A model generated the notes under the pieces. The model did not search any database. It had not been told where the DNA came from and saw only the letters and a program-made list of their open reading frames with translations. A program made the translations under genes and the position numbers. Source: CBFHMJ01 sp965656875 (GTDB lineage: Bacteria; Pseudomonadota; Gammaproteobacteria; Enterobacterales; Alteromonadaceae). Taken from it: a DNA stretch of 64,000 nucleotides. Location: assembly GCA_965656875.1 (NCBI GenBank), contig CBFHMJ010000027.1:1-64000 (forward strand). The letters run 5' to 3'. Below, piece after piece: positions 25,656-34,758 of this stretch (positions within the stretch are counted from its first letter, which is position 1; the number at the start of each line of letters is the position of its first letter).

Positions 25656-26714
25656 ATGCTAAAACGGTTCACTCTTGCATTAACGAGCGCACTGACGCTA
25701 TCAATAGCGTCTCCGACTGCATGGTCAGCGGGCGACAATCAGACATTTAAACTGGCTTTCGGCTCATGTGCGCAACAAGAGAAAGATCAACCGATCTGGA
25801 CTGCGGTTAATAAAGAGCAGGCAGATGTCTTTGTTTTTCTCGGTGATAATGTTTATGCCGATACGGATAAACGGGATCGTATGCGAGCTGCATGGAATAT
25901 GCTGGGTAATAAACCCGGATTTAAAGCATTACGGCAGTCTGATACGAAAATCATGGCGACCTGGGATGATCACGATTACGGCGCTCATGATGGCGGCGGT
26001 GATTTCCACGCTAAAGAAATGGCCCGTGAAGAATTTCTTCGCTTCTTTAAAGAGCCGGAAGATTCTAAGCGCTGGACCCAGGAAACCGGTATTAATAGCG
26101 CCGAAGTGTTTAGACAGGGAGACAAAACCATTCAGGTGATTCTTCTGGATACGCGTTTTAATCGTTCTCCTATCACCGCTGTCACTGATGAAGAATACAA
26201 ATCAGTCCGTAAACCTGCAAAACGTGGCAAATACAAAGCGGTATCTGAGGGAACTATGCTGGGTGAAGCACAATGGAAATGGCTGGAAGCCCAACTAAAA
26301 CAGCCAGCTGATTACCGCATCATTGGCTCCAGTATTCAGTTAGTTGCTGAGTTTACCGGGTGGGAATCCTGGGCGAATAAACCTCATGAACGTCAACGTT
26401 TCTTTGATTTGCTGAAAAAAACTAAAGCAAATGGTGTTGTATTAATCAGTGGTGATGTCCATCGTGCTGAAGTTTCTCAGTTAAATAATGAGTTGTCATA
26501 TCCTTTGTGGGAAGTTACTGCGAGTGGTATGGCAGCAAAAGTCTATCCGGCAGCACCGAATAAACATCGTGTTGGTGATGCATTCATTACCGAGCATTAT
26601 GGGGTGATTACTATCACCGAAGGCAAGAATTCATCATTAACATTTGAATTGAAAGATAAAAAAGGCGGCAGTCTGTACACAAATACGTTAACAGCTGCTG
26701 ATTTGTCAGAATAA
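25656..26714 (+). CDS. Exported PhoD-like phosphatase/phosphodiesterase
   Basis: The 352-aa protein has a signal peptide (MLKRFTLALTSALTLS... TAWSAG) and the PhoD-type metallophosphoesterase signature: FGSCAQQ, VFLGDNVYADTD, ATWDDHDYGAHD, LLDTRFNR and LISGDVHRAE. Enzymes of this family hydrolyse phosphomono- and diesters outside the cytoplasmic membrane. Its place inside the nucleoside island suggests it could free nucleosides from nucleotides for NupC uptake; that link is inferred only from position. The start codon was moved to 25656, where the signal peptide begins; the longer frame starts in the preceding terminator. upp follows after 24 bases. Confidence 0.86.
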   Translation: MLKRFTLALTSALTLSIASPTAWSAGDNQTFKLAFGSCAQQEKDQPIWTAVNKEQADVFVFLGDNVYADTDKRDRMRAAWNMLGNKPGFKALRQSDTKIMATWDDHDYGAHDGGGDFHAKEMAREEFLRFFKEPEDSKRWTQETGINSAEVFRQGDKTIQVILLDTRFNRSPITAVTDEEYKSVRKPAKRGKYKAVSEGTMLGEAQWKWLEAQLKQPADYRIIGSSIQLVAEFTGWESWANKPHERQRFFDLLKKTKANGVVLISGDVHRAEVSQLNNELSYPLWEVTASGMAAKVYPAAPNKHRVGDAFITEHYGVITITEGKNSSLTFELKDKKGGSLYTNTLTAADLSE

Positions 26715-26738
26715 TCCATGATTCAATGAGGCTTCTCT

Positions 26739-27368
26739 ATGGCCGTTTATGAAATAAAACATCCGTTGGTGCAACATAAAATCGGCATCATGCGGAAACG
26801 TGATTTAAGTAGTAAAGATTTCCGTGAACTTTGTACAGAAGTGGGTAGTTTGCTGACTTATGAAGCAACGCGTGATTTGGCTACAGAAAACATAGATATT
26901 GAAAGCTGGAACGGCAGCACGACGACGGTTCAGCGTATTAAAGGTAAGAAGATTACCGTTGTTCCTATTTTACGTGCCGGCATTGGTATGTTAGATGGTG
27001 TGCTGCAACTTATTCCAAGTGCGCGAATCAGTGTTGTTGGCTTGTACCGTAACGAAGAAACGCTTGAACCTGTCGCTTACTTCGAAAAATTATGTAAAGG
27101 CATTGATGAACGTACTGCGATGATCATTGATCCAATGCTGGCCACTGGCGGAACATTAATCGCAACTATCGATATGCTGAAAAAATCCGGTTGTAAAAAA
27201 ATCCAGGGAATCTTCCTTGTGGCAGCACCGGAAGGCATTAAAAAAGTAACGGATGCTCATCCTGATGTTGATATCTTTGTGGCGAGTATTGATGAAAAGC
27301 TTAATGAAAAGGGTTATATCCTGCCTGGTCTTGGCGACGCAGGTGATAAGATTTTCGGCACAAAGTAA
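26739..27368 (+). CDS. upp: Uracil phosphoribosyltransferase
   Basis: The 209-aa protein matches Upp throughout: HPLVQHKIGIMR at the N-terminus, PILRAGIGMLDG, the PRPP loop MIIDPMLATGGT and the uracil-binding tail GYILPGLGDAGDKIFGTK. It makes UMP from uracil and PRPP, so it recovers uracil released by pyrimidine nucleoside breakdown. It follows the phosphatase gene by 24 bases and may share its transcript. No terminator with a T run is obvious afterwards, only an inverted repeat at 27401-27435. Confidence 0.96.
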   Translation: MAVYEIKHPLVQHKIGIMRKRDLSSKDFRELCTEVGSLLTYEATRDLATENIDIESWNGSTTTVQRIKGKKITVVPILRAGIGMLDGVLQLIPSARISVVGLYRNEETLEPVAYFEKLCKGIDERTAMIIDPMLATGGTLIATIDMLKKSGCKKIQGIFLVAAPEGIKKVTDAHPDVDIFVASIDEKLNEKGYILPGLGDAGDKIFGTK

Positions 27369-27400
27369 TTAGGCCATCAGTTACAAAACCAGTAAACCAG

Positions 27401-27435
27401 GAATCAAATCAGTGATTCATTCTCTGATTTGATTC
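27401..27435. repeat. Perfect 12-bp inverted repeat downstream of upp
   Basis: gaatcaaatcag (27401-27412) and ctgatttgattc (27424-27435) enclose an 11-base loop. It lacks a T run, so it may be a weak terminator, an RNA processing hairpin, or an operator for the cdd-deoA operon about 215 bases on. Confidence 0.55.
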
Positions 27436-27650
27436 TCAATTCAGACCAGCAAAAACGACTTCATAATAAGAGACAACTTTTTCATATGCATCGACAGGTG
27501 TAGGGGATGTTGCCCTCTGATTTCAGGCCTGGTCAACGATAAAGTGACATATCAGTCTGCGCTGTTTTCTTCATACAGCAATGTTTACATCAGCAGACAA
27601 TATGATATCTCACCGAAACGTCCTCAGGTTGATACCTGTAGGGAGAACTA

Positions 27651-28073
27651 ATGACAGATAAGCAAAAAGAGAAGACAACAGACGAGTTATTGTCTGCTGC
27701 AAAAGAGGTGATTGACCACGCTCATGCACCTTACAGTAAATTCAGAGTCGCTGCGGCGGTAAACACAGAGAAGGGTGTTTTTACCGGTGTAAACGTTGAA
27801 AATGCATCATATGGTTTGACCGTATGTGCAGAACGTAACGCAGTTGGCTACGCTGTAGGGCAAGGCCACAAAGCAATCTCAGAGGTTGCTATTTTTACAC
27901 CGTGTGATGATTTGATCCCACCGTGTGGTGCCTGTAGACAGGTACTGGCTGAGTTTATGCCGAGCGATGGCAAAATTACCACAATGAACAAACATGGCGA
28001 GAAGAAAAGCTGGACGCTGGGTGGACTTTTACCCGATGCATTCACAGAGAAAACACTTGAGGAGAATACATAA
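27651..28073 (+). CDS. cdd: Cytidine deaminase
   Basis: The 140-aa tetrameric-class cytidine deaminase has the zinc/active-site motifs TVCAERNAV (Cys, catalytic Glu) and PCGACRQVLAEF. It deaminates cytidine and deoxycytidine to uridine and deoxyuridine. Its start has GGGAG upstream. The stop overlaps the deoA start in TAATG, so the two are translationally coupled: deamination of deoxycytidine feeds the phosphorylase directly. Confidence 0.96.
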   Translation: MTDKQKEKTTDELLSAAKEVIDHAHAPYSKFRVAAAVNTEKGVFTGVNVENASYGLTVCAERNAVGYAVGQGHKAISEVAIFTPCDDLIPPCGACRQVLAEFMPSDGKITTMNKHGEKKSWTLGGLLPDAFTEKTLEENT

Positions 28074-29395
28074 TGTTCCTGCCACAAAATATCATTTACA
28101 AGAAAAGGCAGGGGCAGCCTTTATCTAAAGAAGAAATCCAGGCATTTGTAAAAGGTCTGAAAGATGGTAGCTTCAATGACGCTCAGGTTGGCGCAATGGC
28201 GATGGCTATCTTCTTAAATGGCATGTCAGTTGATGAGATTGTCGAGTTGACGCTGAATATGAAGCATTCAGGCGATGTCATGAACTGGGAAGGAATTCTG
28301 GATGGCCCAGTTGTTGATAAACATTCAACTGGTGGTGTTGGTGACAAAGTTTCATTAATGCTTGCGCCAATGGTTGCAGCATGTGGCGGTTACTTACCGA
28401 TGATCACGGGCCGTGGTCTGGGTCATAGTGGTGGTACAGTTGATAAAATGGAAACCATTCCAGGTTATAACATGCGACCAGACCTTCCTTTATTAACGAA
28501 AGTTGTAAAAGAGCTTGGTACTGCCGTTATTGCACAAACAGATCAACTGGCGCCAGCCGATCGTCGTCTATATGCAATCCGAGATGTTACTGCAACCGTT
28601 GAATCGATCCCACTAATCACAGGTTCAATTCTGTCTAAGAAACTGGCAGCGGGTCTTGATAGTCTGGTGATGGATGTCAAGGTTGGTTCGGGCGCGATGA
28701 TGAATAACATCGATGATGCACGAGCATTGGCTGAAAGTATTGTTCGAGTGGCTAATGGTGCTGGTGTTAAAACTGAAGCAGTTATCACTGACATGAATCA
28801 GGTGCTTGGTTTGACCGCTGGTAATGCTGTTGAAGTGGTCGAGACAATCGACTACTTAACAGGTAAACACAGAGAGCCTCGTTTGCACCACGTAGTCATG
28901 ACATTAGCCCGTCGTATGCTGGTTATCAGTAACCTGGCTAAAGATGAAGATGAAGCGACTGCTAAACTTAATCATTGTCTTGATTCAGGTAAAGCCGCTG
29001 AGATCTTTGAGAAGATGGTTGCTGCACTGGGCGGTCCGGCTGATATTCTTGCAAATCATGAAAGTTACCTGCCAAAAGCTGCTCACATTGAGCCAATTCT
29101 TGCTCCTGAATCTGGATACGTGAATCAAATGGATGTTCGTGACATTGGTATGATGGTTGTTGGCATTGGCGGTGGTCGTATAAATCACCAGTCTAACGTG
29201 TTAGGTGAAGTTGGGTTAACCGACATTGTCGCGCTTGGCACCAAAGTTGAAAAAGGTCAGCCGCTGGCGATGCTTCATCTTGATAAAGTCGAGAAAGCAC
29301 AAAGTGCTAAAGATATGTTCCTTAGTTCATTAGCAATCGGTGAAGATGACCTGAGTACGGATACCGTTATCCACGATTTAATCAAACCATTCTAA
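28073..29395 (+). CDS. deoA: Thymidine phosphorylase
   Basis: The 440-aa protein has the pyrimidine nucleoside phosphorylase signature in GGVGDKVSLMLAP with KHSTGGVGD, plus the C-terminal domain with IGGGRINHQSNV. It cleaves thymidine and deoxyuridine to the base and deoxyribose-1-phosphate, which DeoB and DeoC then process. Its ATG overlaps the cdd stop by one base and AGGAG lies upstream within cdd. A perfect inverted-repeat terminator follows, ending the nucleoside island on this side. Confidence 0.96.
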   Translation: MFLPQNIIYKKRQGQPLSKEEIQAFVKGLKDGSFNDAQVGAMAMAIFLNGMSVDEIVELTLNMKHSGDVMNWEGILDGPVVDKHSTGGVGDKVSLMLAPMVAACGGYLPMITGRGLGHSGGTVDKMETIPGYNMRPDLPLLTKVVKELGTAVIAQTDQLAPADRRLYAIRDVTATVESIPLITGSILSKKLAAGLDSLVMDVKVGSGAMMNNIDDARALAESIVRVANGAGVKTEAVITDMNQVLGLTAGNAVEVVETIDYLTGKHREPRLHHVVMTLARRMLVISNLAKDEDEATAKLNHCLDSGKAAEIFEKMVAALGGPADILANHESYLPKAAHIEPILAPESGYVNQMDVRDIGMMVVGIGGGRINHQSNVLGEVGLTDIVALGTKVEKGQPLAMLHLDKVEKAQSAKDMFLSSLAIGEDDLSTDTVIHDLIKPF

Positions 29396-29440
29396 TTGAA
29401 AGACAGCGCATGTAGCACGCTGTAATCAAGCAGAGTTAAG

Positions 29441-29475
29441 AAAAAGGCAGTGTTTTTAAAAACACTGCCTTTTTT
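29441..29475. terminator. Strong bidirectional terminator between deoA and the acylase
   Basis: A 17-bp perfect inverted repeat (29441-29457 with 29458-29474) flanked by A and T runs separates two converging genes. Confidence 0.92.
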
Positions 29476-29524
29476 GTTGATTGTATTTTTTTAAAAAACG
29501 TCAGCTATTTTCAGCGAGTCTCGG

Positions 29525-32128
29525 TTACTCTGTTGAGCCGATAGAAACGGTAACTGTGCTGATAGTATTCGCGTCAATATCTGATTGCTTAAACAGAACC
29601 GGACGAAGTGATTTGTTTTCTGAGTAATACACTGACTGATCATTAAGGTGTGGCGATGCTGCATCATTAGATTGTGAGTAACTCAAGATGCCGCGAGCCT
29701 CTGGGCCATCATCCGTAAAGCTAACGACCATCATCCAACTTGAGCCATAGCGAATATGATAGCCATGTTCACCAAGTCCAGAACGGTTAGCCTGACCTGT
29801 CAGCGCATCGGTTGAAAGCACATATTCATGCTTTGGAATTAAGGTATCATCGCCGTTTGAACGTGTTGCGAAGACATTGAATCCACCTTCCGCGTTATGG
29901 GAACCAGGCCACGGTGTTCTAACGCCACTTGGGAAGCCGGTCGGTAATGATTTCTCAGTAAACTGAAGATCACCAAGCGTTGCATCCATTGCCCATCCAG
30001 CTTTCTCAATGTTCAATTGAGCGTGAGCCAGTACAACTAATGCAGAGCCATCAGTAGTCAGCGTATGCGGTGTATTTGCTGCATCCTGATAATTAAACGG
30101 AACGGTAAAGTGTTTACTGGTATCAAACAAGTGAGCGAATTCACGAATGATATGACCACCAATGCTGTCATCATCTTGTTTACCATTCCATTGTTGCAAT
30201 GCAGCACAAGAAGCAGAGATATTGACGGCTACACCATCAGCGACCTGTACAGGTTCAGCGCCCTGTGTTGTACATTGTGCAATCAAATCTTCCAGTACTG
30301 ATTCGGCTAAGTATGCACGGTTCGACATTAATGCCTGTTCTACTTCTGCTGGTGAGAACTTGCCATCTTCACCTGCGGAATCGATCAGTAACTTTTGTCC
30401 CATACGACTACGAAGCGTTTGTTCATAACGTTCATTACCATACAAACGAGGATAGCCTTCCAGCGGTGCATTCAGGTTGGTTGACCAGTATGAGTCATTC
30501 GAGTTTTGAACATAGTCGGTACGATCAAGCTTAGGCGCATTCTCATAGGGTTCTGCACCAGAAAACGAGAATCGCGAATCAGAACCAGGCAGGATAGTAA
30601 AACCAGCCATTTGTCGTAACGCCTGAATTTCTGGAGAACTGATGAGAGCTGTTTTAGCAAAGGTTGATAAACCGGGCACGGTAGAGTCATCAATATAGAA
30701 GGCATTACCTTCTTTATCAGCGGCCATCGTGTTATTGAAGATGACACCATCGAAATCTTTAAAGGCCTGTTTAAATTCTGTCATGTCTTTTGCCAGATTC
30801 ATCGCGAACCAATGATCTACCATATCTGAATTGGCTTCATTGGCATCCTGAATGGCAAACGCTGAAGTATCTGTCCAGCCGAAAGGAGCCAGTTGTGGTA
30901 GTGCTTCAAGCATAGGGCCAATGTCAGTGACATAAATCTCTTTTTCTAACGGCAGGATATTTCCACCACCGATATTTACATCAATGACGACACGTTCCTT
31001 GTTAATTGGTTTAGTCGCTGCATCATAAGCATAAGTTGTTCTGTCACCAGCAAGTGTCAGGTTATAAACGATAAAATGCTCAGCAGTTGAGAACGTATGC
31101 GTCCAGGCGATGTTGTCGTTAAAGCCGATATTAATCGGTCCTGGCATACCTGCTAAAGAGCCACCCATAACATCTAACACACCCGGAATGGTGATATGAG
31201 ATTGCCAGAAGCGAATATTACCGGTGTGCGGAAAATGTGGGTTCCCCAGTACCATGCCGCGACCGTTTTCCGTCATTTCTTTGCCCAGTCCCCAGCCATT
31301 CGAACCAAGATCAGCCGGATTAACCTCTGGTGTTGTTAATGTTGATTCAAAGCGAATAGCTGCCTGTTTGATATCAGCCATGAAATCATCAACTTGTTTT
31401 TGATGTTCAGGAGATTGCGCTGCTTTGGCGATGCCCTGTGGTGCGACTGGTCTTGGCAGATACTCGTCACCATCACCAGGGTTGGCAAAAAAGATCAGAT
31501 CAAGGAAGTTAGAAGCGCCGGGAAGTAGGGCGACTGAGTAGGTATATGTAATAACGTCAACCGGAGAAATAGGTTGTAACCAGGGTTGGCCAACACAGAA
31601 CTGGGTGGTTGAAACCTGACCTTCTTCCAGATCAACCAGATATTGGTTGTAACCTTTAACAAATCCTTCGACAAGCGCTCTTGTGCGTTCGCTTAACGAG
31701 TCATAATTGGCTTCAGCCATGGCGCGAACTTTTAGTGCTTTATAGCCAAAATCAGAAATCAGGTTGCCGTTGTCTTCAGCCAGTAATTCACCTGTTACCA
31801 GGTTCAGTGATTTATGAGGGCCGAAATACTTTGAACGTTCACTGTTTGCTTTAACGATGCCGTCAGCAATGATGCACAGTTGATCCTGGGCCTGGGCATA
31901 TGCGCTACCAAACCCCAGACTTTCGAGATTATCGGCTTTGATATGTGGAACGCCCCAGGTGGTTCGGGTGATAGTTGCTTCCAGTGCGCCATCTGGGGAA
32001 AAAGTAACGAGTTGAGGTTCCGGAGCAGGGGGATCTACGACGACGGGTGGAGCGGATGTTGAATTGTTTCCTGAATTACATGCGGTCAAAAAGCTGGCTA
32101 TTACCAGCGATAGCAGTTTTTTATTCAT
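29525..32128 (-). CDS. Penicillin acylase/AHL acylase family lipoprotein
   Basis: The 867-aa protein is an N-terminal nucleophile hydrolase. The start at 32128 gives a lipoprotein signal (SFLTAC, Cys17) followed by a Pro-rich spacer. The alpha-chain has TRTTWGVPHI and YAQAQDQL. The autoprocessing site is Ser276 in LGSNGWGLGKE, and the beta chain has GNPHFPHTGN, GFNDNIAWTHTF and NSNDSYWSTNLN. The family includes penicillin acylases and acyl-homoserine lactone acylases such as PvdQ. Lipidation would anchor it to the outer membrane rather than leave it free. It lies 82 bases after the lipase foldase gene on the same strand. It may hydrolyse N-acyl amides such as lipid-derived amides or AHLs; the substrate is not determined. 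Confidence 0.9.
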   Translation of the reverse strand: MNKKLLSLVIASFLTACNSGNNSTSAPPVVVDPPAPEPQLVTFSPDGALEATITRTTWGVPHIKADNLESLGFGSAYAQAQDQLCIIADGIVKANSERSKYFGPHKSLNLVTGELLAEDNGNLISDFGYKALKVRAMAEANYDSLSERTRALVEGFVKGYNQYLVDLEEGQVSTTQFCVGQPWLQPISPVDVITYTYSVALLPGASNFLDLIFFANPGDGDEYLPRPVAPQGIAKAAQSPEHQKQVDDFMADIKQAAIRFESTLTTPEVNPADLGSNGWGLGKEMTENGRGMVLGNPHFPHTGNIRFWQSHITIPGVLDVMGGSLAGMPGPINIGFNDNIAWTHTFSTAEHFIVYNLTLAGDRTTYAYDAATKPINKERVVIDVNIGGGNILPLEKEIYVTDIGPMLEALPQLAPFGWTDTSAFAIQDANEANSDMVDHWFAMNLAKDMTEFKQAFKDFDGVIFNNTMAADKEGNAFYIDDSTVPGLSTFAKTALISSPEIQALRQMAGFTILPGSDSRFSFSGAEPYENAPKLDRTDYVQNSNDSYWSTNLNAPLEGYPRLYGNERYEQTLRSRMGQKLLIDSAGEDGKFSPAEVEQALMSNRAYLAESVLEDLIAQCTTQGAEPVQVADGVAVNISASCAALQQWNGKQDDDSIGGHIIREFAHLFDTSKHFTVPFNYQDAANTPHTLTTDGSALVVLAHAQLNIEKAGWAMDATLGDLQFTEKSLPTGFPSGVRTPWPGSHNAEGGFNVFATRSNGDDTLIPKHEYVLSTDALTGQANRSGLGEHGYHIRYGSSWMMVVSFTDDGPEARGILSYSQSNDAASPHLNDQSVYYSENKSLRPVLFKQSDIDANTISTVTVSIGSTE

Positions 32129-32210
32129 TAAGTTGTATCCTATTATGCAATATCCCGGCGGCACAATATGACTTAAAATTAACTTAAATAAAACTACTTT
32201 TTAATAGCCT

Positions 32211-33302
32211 TTAAAAGTCTGTTCCGTAAGTAATTCTGTCCAGCGCTTTAATCCGTACAACTTCACGATCATTAAAGTGACTAATTCTTAATTCCTTGAT
32301 CATGGCTTTTTTGTCATCTGCTGGATAACTGGCGTTATCCACTATCTGTTGTAACTGATGGCGGTAGGCCGATAATCGTTGATTCCATTCACTGCGAGTT
32401 TCATCCAGCTTTTTTAAACGGTCAGCGATTTCCGTTCCATAGGTATTTTCTCTGATTGACTGAATTTCCTGAGCGTCAAAACCGTCGGCTTTAAGACGTT
32501 TTTCCAGCCGTCTAAAATCATTAAGACTGTTCGCCAGCTGATTTTGTTCAGTAATCCAGGCTGGTGCTTGTAGCGCCAGTTCTGATAACAGCGTTTGTTT
32601 TTGCTCGTTACTCAGTGTCTGATCCATTTGTATTTCTTTACGAAGCAGGACGTATTCGTCATATTCATCTTCGTTTTGGAAAAACGCTTCAATCACTTCT
32701 TGCGACATAAATTCAAAGCGTGAACTGATAACTTCTTGTTTTGCTGCTTTTATTGCTTGCAAACTCAGACTGGTGGCTTCACCAAATGATGAGTAATTAA
32801 CAATGATCTTTTCAATATTGTTTTTGTATTGCAGATAGCCTTCAAGGATCTTAACCGCACGACCATAATCATCATCATTTAACTGACTGGCAAAATCGTG
32901 CTTTATCCGGAGCATAATAGAAGATAAAGGTTCTTCACCAACGGCACTTAAATAGTAATCAATTAAATGGCGAATGTTTTTATCGATAACAAGACGGTCA
33001 TTAACAATCGTCAAGGAAGCTGGTGGAGGTAGGTCTGAGATGGAAACAGGCAGGGTTGCATAAAACGAGTCTGGTGGTGTGTCAGTTGACTCACGCCTCA
33101 CTAAATCTCGTATTTCTGCATTTGATACAGGCGACATACCAGACAATCCTTTAGTATTGTCCAGGAATGCATTGGTTTGCTTATCCGGTGCTACAACTTC
33201 AATATTGGATGAAGTTCGCAAACTAAAAACCACCGATGAGATAAGTACCGTTAAAACGAGTGCCGACAGCGACAGCGCTTTAGTCAGAAAATTGTTGTTC
33301 AA
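32211..33302 (-). CDS. lifO: Lipase-specific foldase (lipase chaperone)
   Basis: The protein, 363 aa from the chosen start, has one N-terminal membrane anchor (LSLSALVLTVLISSVVFSL) then a Pro/Ser-rich linker and a long helical domain, as in Lif proteins. The diagnostic motif RxxFDYxLSAxGE appears as RHLIDYYLSAVGE at residues 111-123, with Ile in place of the usual Phe. Foldases stay anchored in the inner membrane and fold the partner lipase in the periplasm. Two TTG codons compete as start (33314 and 33302); the second is preferred because GGGGG lies 5 bases upstream. The lipase gene is just upstream. Confidence 0.9.
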   Translation of the reverse strand: MNNNFLTKALSLSALVLTVLISSVVFSLRTSSNIEVVAPDKQTNAFLDNTKGLSGMSPVSNAEIRDLVRRESTDTPPDSFYATLPVSISDLPPPASLTIVNDRLVIDKNIRHLIDYYLSAVGEEPLSSIMLRIKHDFASQLNDDDYGRAVKILEGYLQYKNNIEKIIVNYSSFGEATSLSLQAIKAAKQEVISSRFEFMSQEVIEAFFQNEDEYDEYVLLRKEIQMDQTLSNEQKQTLLSELALQAPAWITEQNQLANSLNDFRRLEKRLKADGFDAQEIQSIRENTYGTEIADRLKKLDETRSEWNQRLSAYRHQLQQIVDNASYPADDKKAMIKELRISHFNDREVVRIKALDRITYGTDF

Positions 33303-33514
33303 CGTTGCCCCCAAATAAAAAATCTTTGCACCACGACATCAAAGTTCAATTATTGTTTTGGTTATGTGTTTAAACGGATGACGTCTGCTCAGGGAGCCAC
33401 CCGCCCACTTTGATATAAAGGCGATGCAAGAATACTGCTTTCATTTATGTTAACCAAACGTTAACTATCTTTTCAAAGTGGTCGGGTGCTTGTCAAATTA
33501 AACTTTTAATAAGA

Positions 33515-34504
33515 TCACAGACCCGCTTGTTTTAAACGGCGTGCGTGATTTTGGAAAAGTGGAATTGGATCAGTAGACCAGAGTCCTCTCAGACCAAGGA
33601 AACCGTTCACTTCATCAAGATGATTCATGATGTAGTCATCACGAATAACTTTGCCAAGATGCGTTGAACAACGACCTACCAGACCATCATTTTCATCATC
33701 AAATGTAAGCCAGGTAACACCTAATAGCGCATCTGCTGCATCTAAAACATTTGAATCTACCACTGGATTGTAAATACCCGTCCATGAGAAGTATTTCACC
33801 CCATTAACCTCGTGAGCACCGTCATTAACTGAATAATCGGTGTACCAGACAGGGAATAACCATGAACCAATGTTATAGACTGGTGCTTCGCGACATGTTT
33901 GGGTTCTTAAACCTTCTGGATATTTGGCATTGTAAATGGCTGCGCCTTCAGAATTCAGAGACTCCAGCGAACCCATTGCGTTTTGTTTCTGAGAGCTGTC
34001 ACCTGTTAATACCGCCAGAAACGTGCCTACTGCATTACCAATATCAAGTACCAGTCCTTCAACCGGAGAATCCTTAATTAAATCAGCAGTATCTGAGCCC
34101 AGATGAGGAGAACCAACAGATGTTACTGATGCAATCAGGTCGGGACGGACAGAAGCAACATAACGTGAATCAATGCCACCTTGTGAGTGTCCGATCAGAT
34201 TGAATTTAGACGCGCCAGTGACCGCTTTTAACTCTTCAAGGTAAGCAAGAAGTTCCTCACCACGAGCCTCACTATTGTCATAGCCAGTTAGTTGCGGCGT
34301 GTAGATCTGTGTAACACCGACATCTCTTAATGCGCTTTTAACACCAAAGAAATAATCAATGATTAGTGTATCAAAGCCTGAAAGGCCATGAACCAGTACA
34401 ACAGGGTGTTTAGTTTGACCACTGGTATCACCGGCAGTCGCATGGCCAGCAAACATACCCAGAGTCAATAATGCGATGAATAGTCGACAGGTTGCTTTAA
34501 ACAT
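33515..34504 (-). CDS. Secreted triacylglycerol lipase, foldase-dependent (family I)
   Basis: The 329-aa protein has a signal peptide of about 24 residues (ending HATAG) and the family I lipase features: oxyanion loop VVLVHGLSGFD, nucleophile Ser107 in IGHSQGG, Asp273 in ENDGLVG and His295 in MNHLDEVN. Cys204 and Cys279 are placed like the disulfide of subfamily I.1/I.2 lipases. It hydrolyses long-chain triacylglycerols outside the cell after type II secretion. ATG 34504 was chosen because GGAGG lies directly upstream; the frame start 12 bases earlier is inside that site. The foldase follows after 212 bases, confirming a lipase/Lif pair. Confidence 0.93.
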   Translation of the reverse strand: MFKATCRLFIALLTLGMFAGHATAGDTSGQTKHPVVLVHGLSGFDTLIIDYFFGVKSALRDVGVTQIYTPQLTGYDNSEARGEELLAYLEELKAVTGASKFNLIGHSQGGIDSRYVASVRPDLIASVTSVGSPHLGSDTADLIKDSPVEGLVLDIGNAVGTFLAVLTGDSSQKQNAMGSLESLNSEGAAIYNAKYPEGLRTQTCREAPVYNIGSWLFPVWYTDYSVNDGAHEVNGVKYFSWTGIYNPVVDSNVLDAADALLGVTWLTFDDENDGLVGRCSTHLGKVIRDDYIMNHLDEVNGFLGLRGLWSTDPIPLFQNHARRLKQAGL

Positions 34505-34718
34505 AGTTTCCTCCAACTGCTACTGCATCAGTATTGGGCAGGCAGTTATGGTTAGGTTTGGGTTATAGTTATTAACATTTTTGAAATAAAGCGGAGAAAA
34601 TATAGACATTGAAGTTTAAATATTCAACAGGTCAGACCACACAATACAGGAACGTTTGATTATAAGAAATGCAATATGTTTACTTAATTAATACAGAGAA
34701 AGGAATAAGAGAGGAGGG

Positions 34719-34747
34719 AAAAGAGCTGGACAACTGAGCGCCAGCTC
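34719..34747 (-). terminator. Terminator of the redoxin gene
   Basis: On the minus strand a 7-bp stem (34741-34747 with 34723-34729), an 11-nt loop and four T residues follow 12 bases after the redoxin stop. Confidence 0.6.
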
Positions 34748-34758
34748 AAAGTGTTGCT

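Noticed and set aside
27436..27650. Possible riboswitch before cdd
   Set aside because: The leader has some pairing, but I could not find a recognisable aptamer core.
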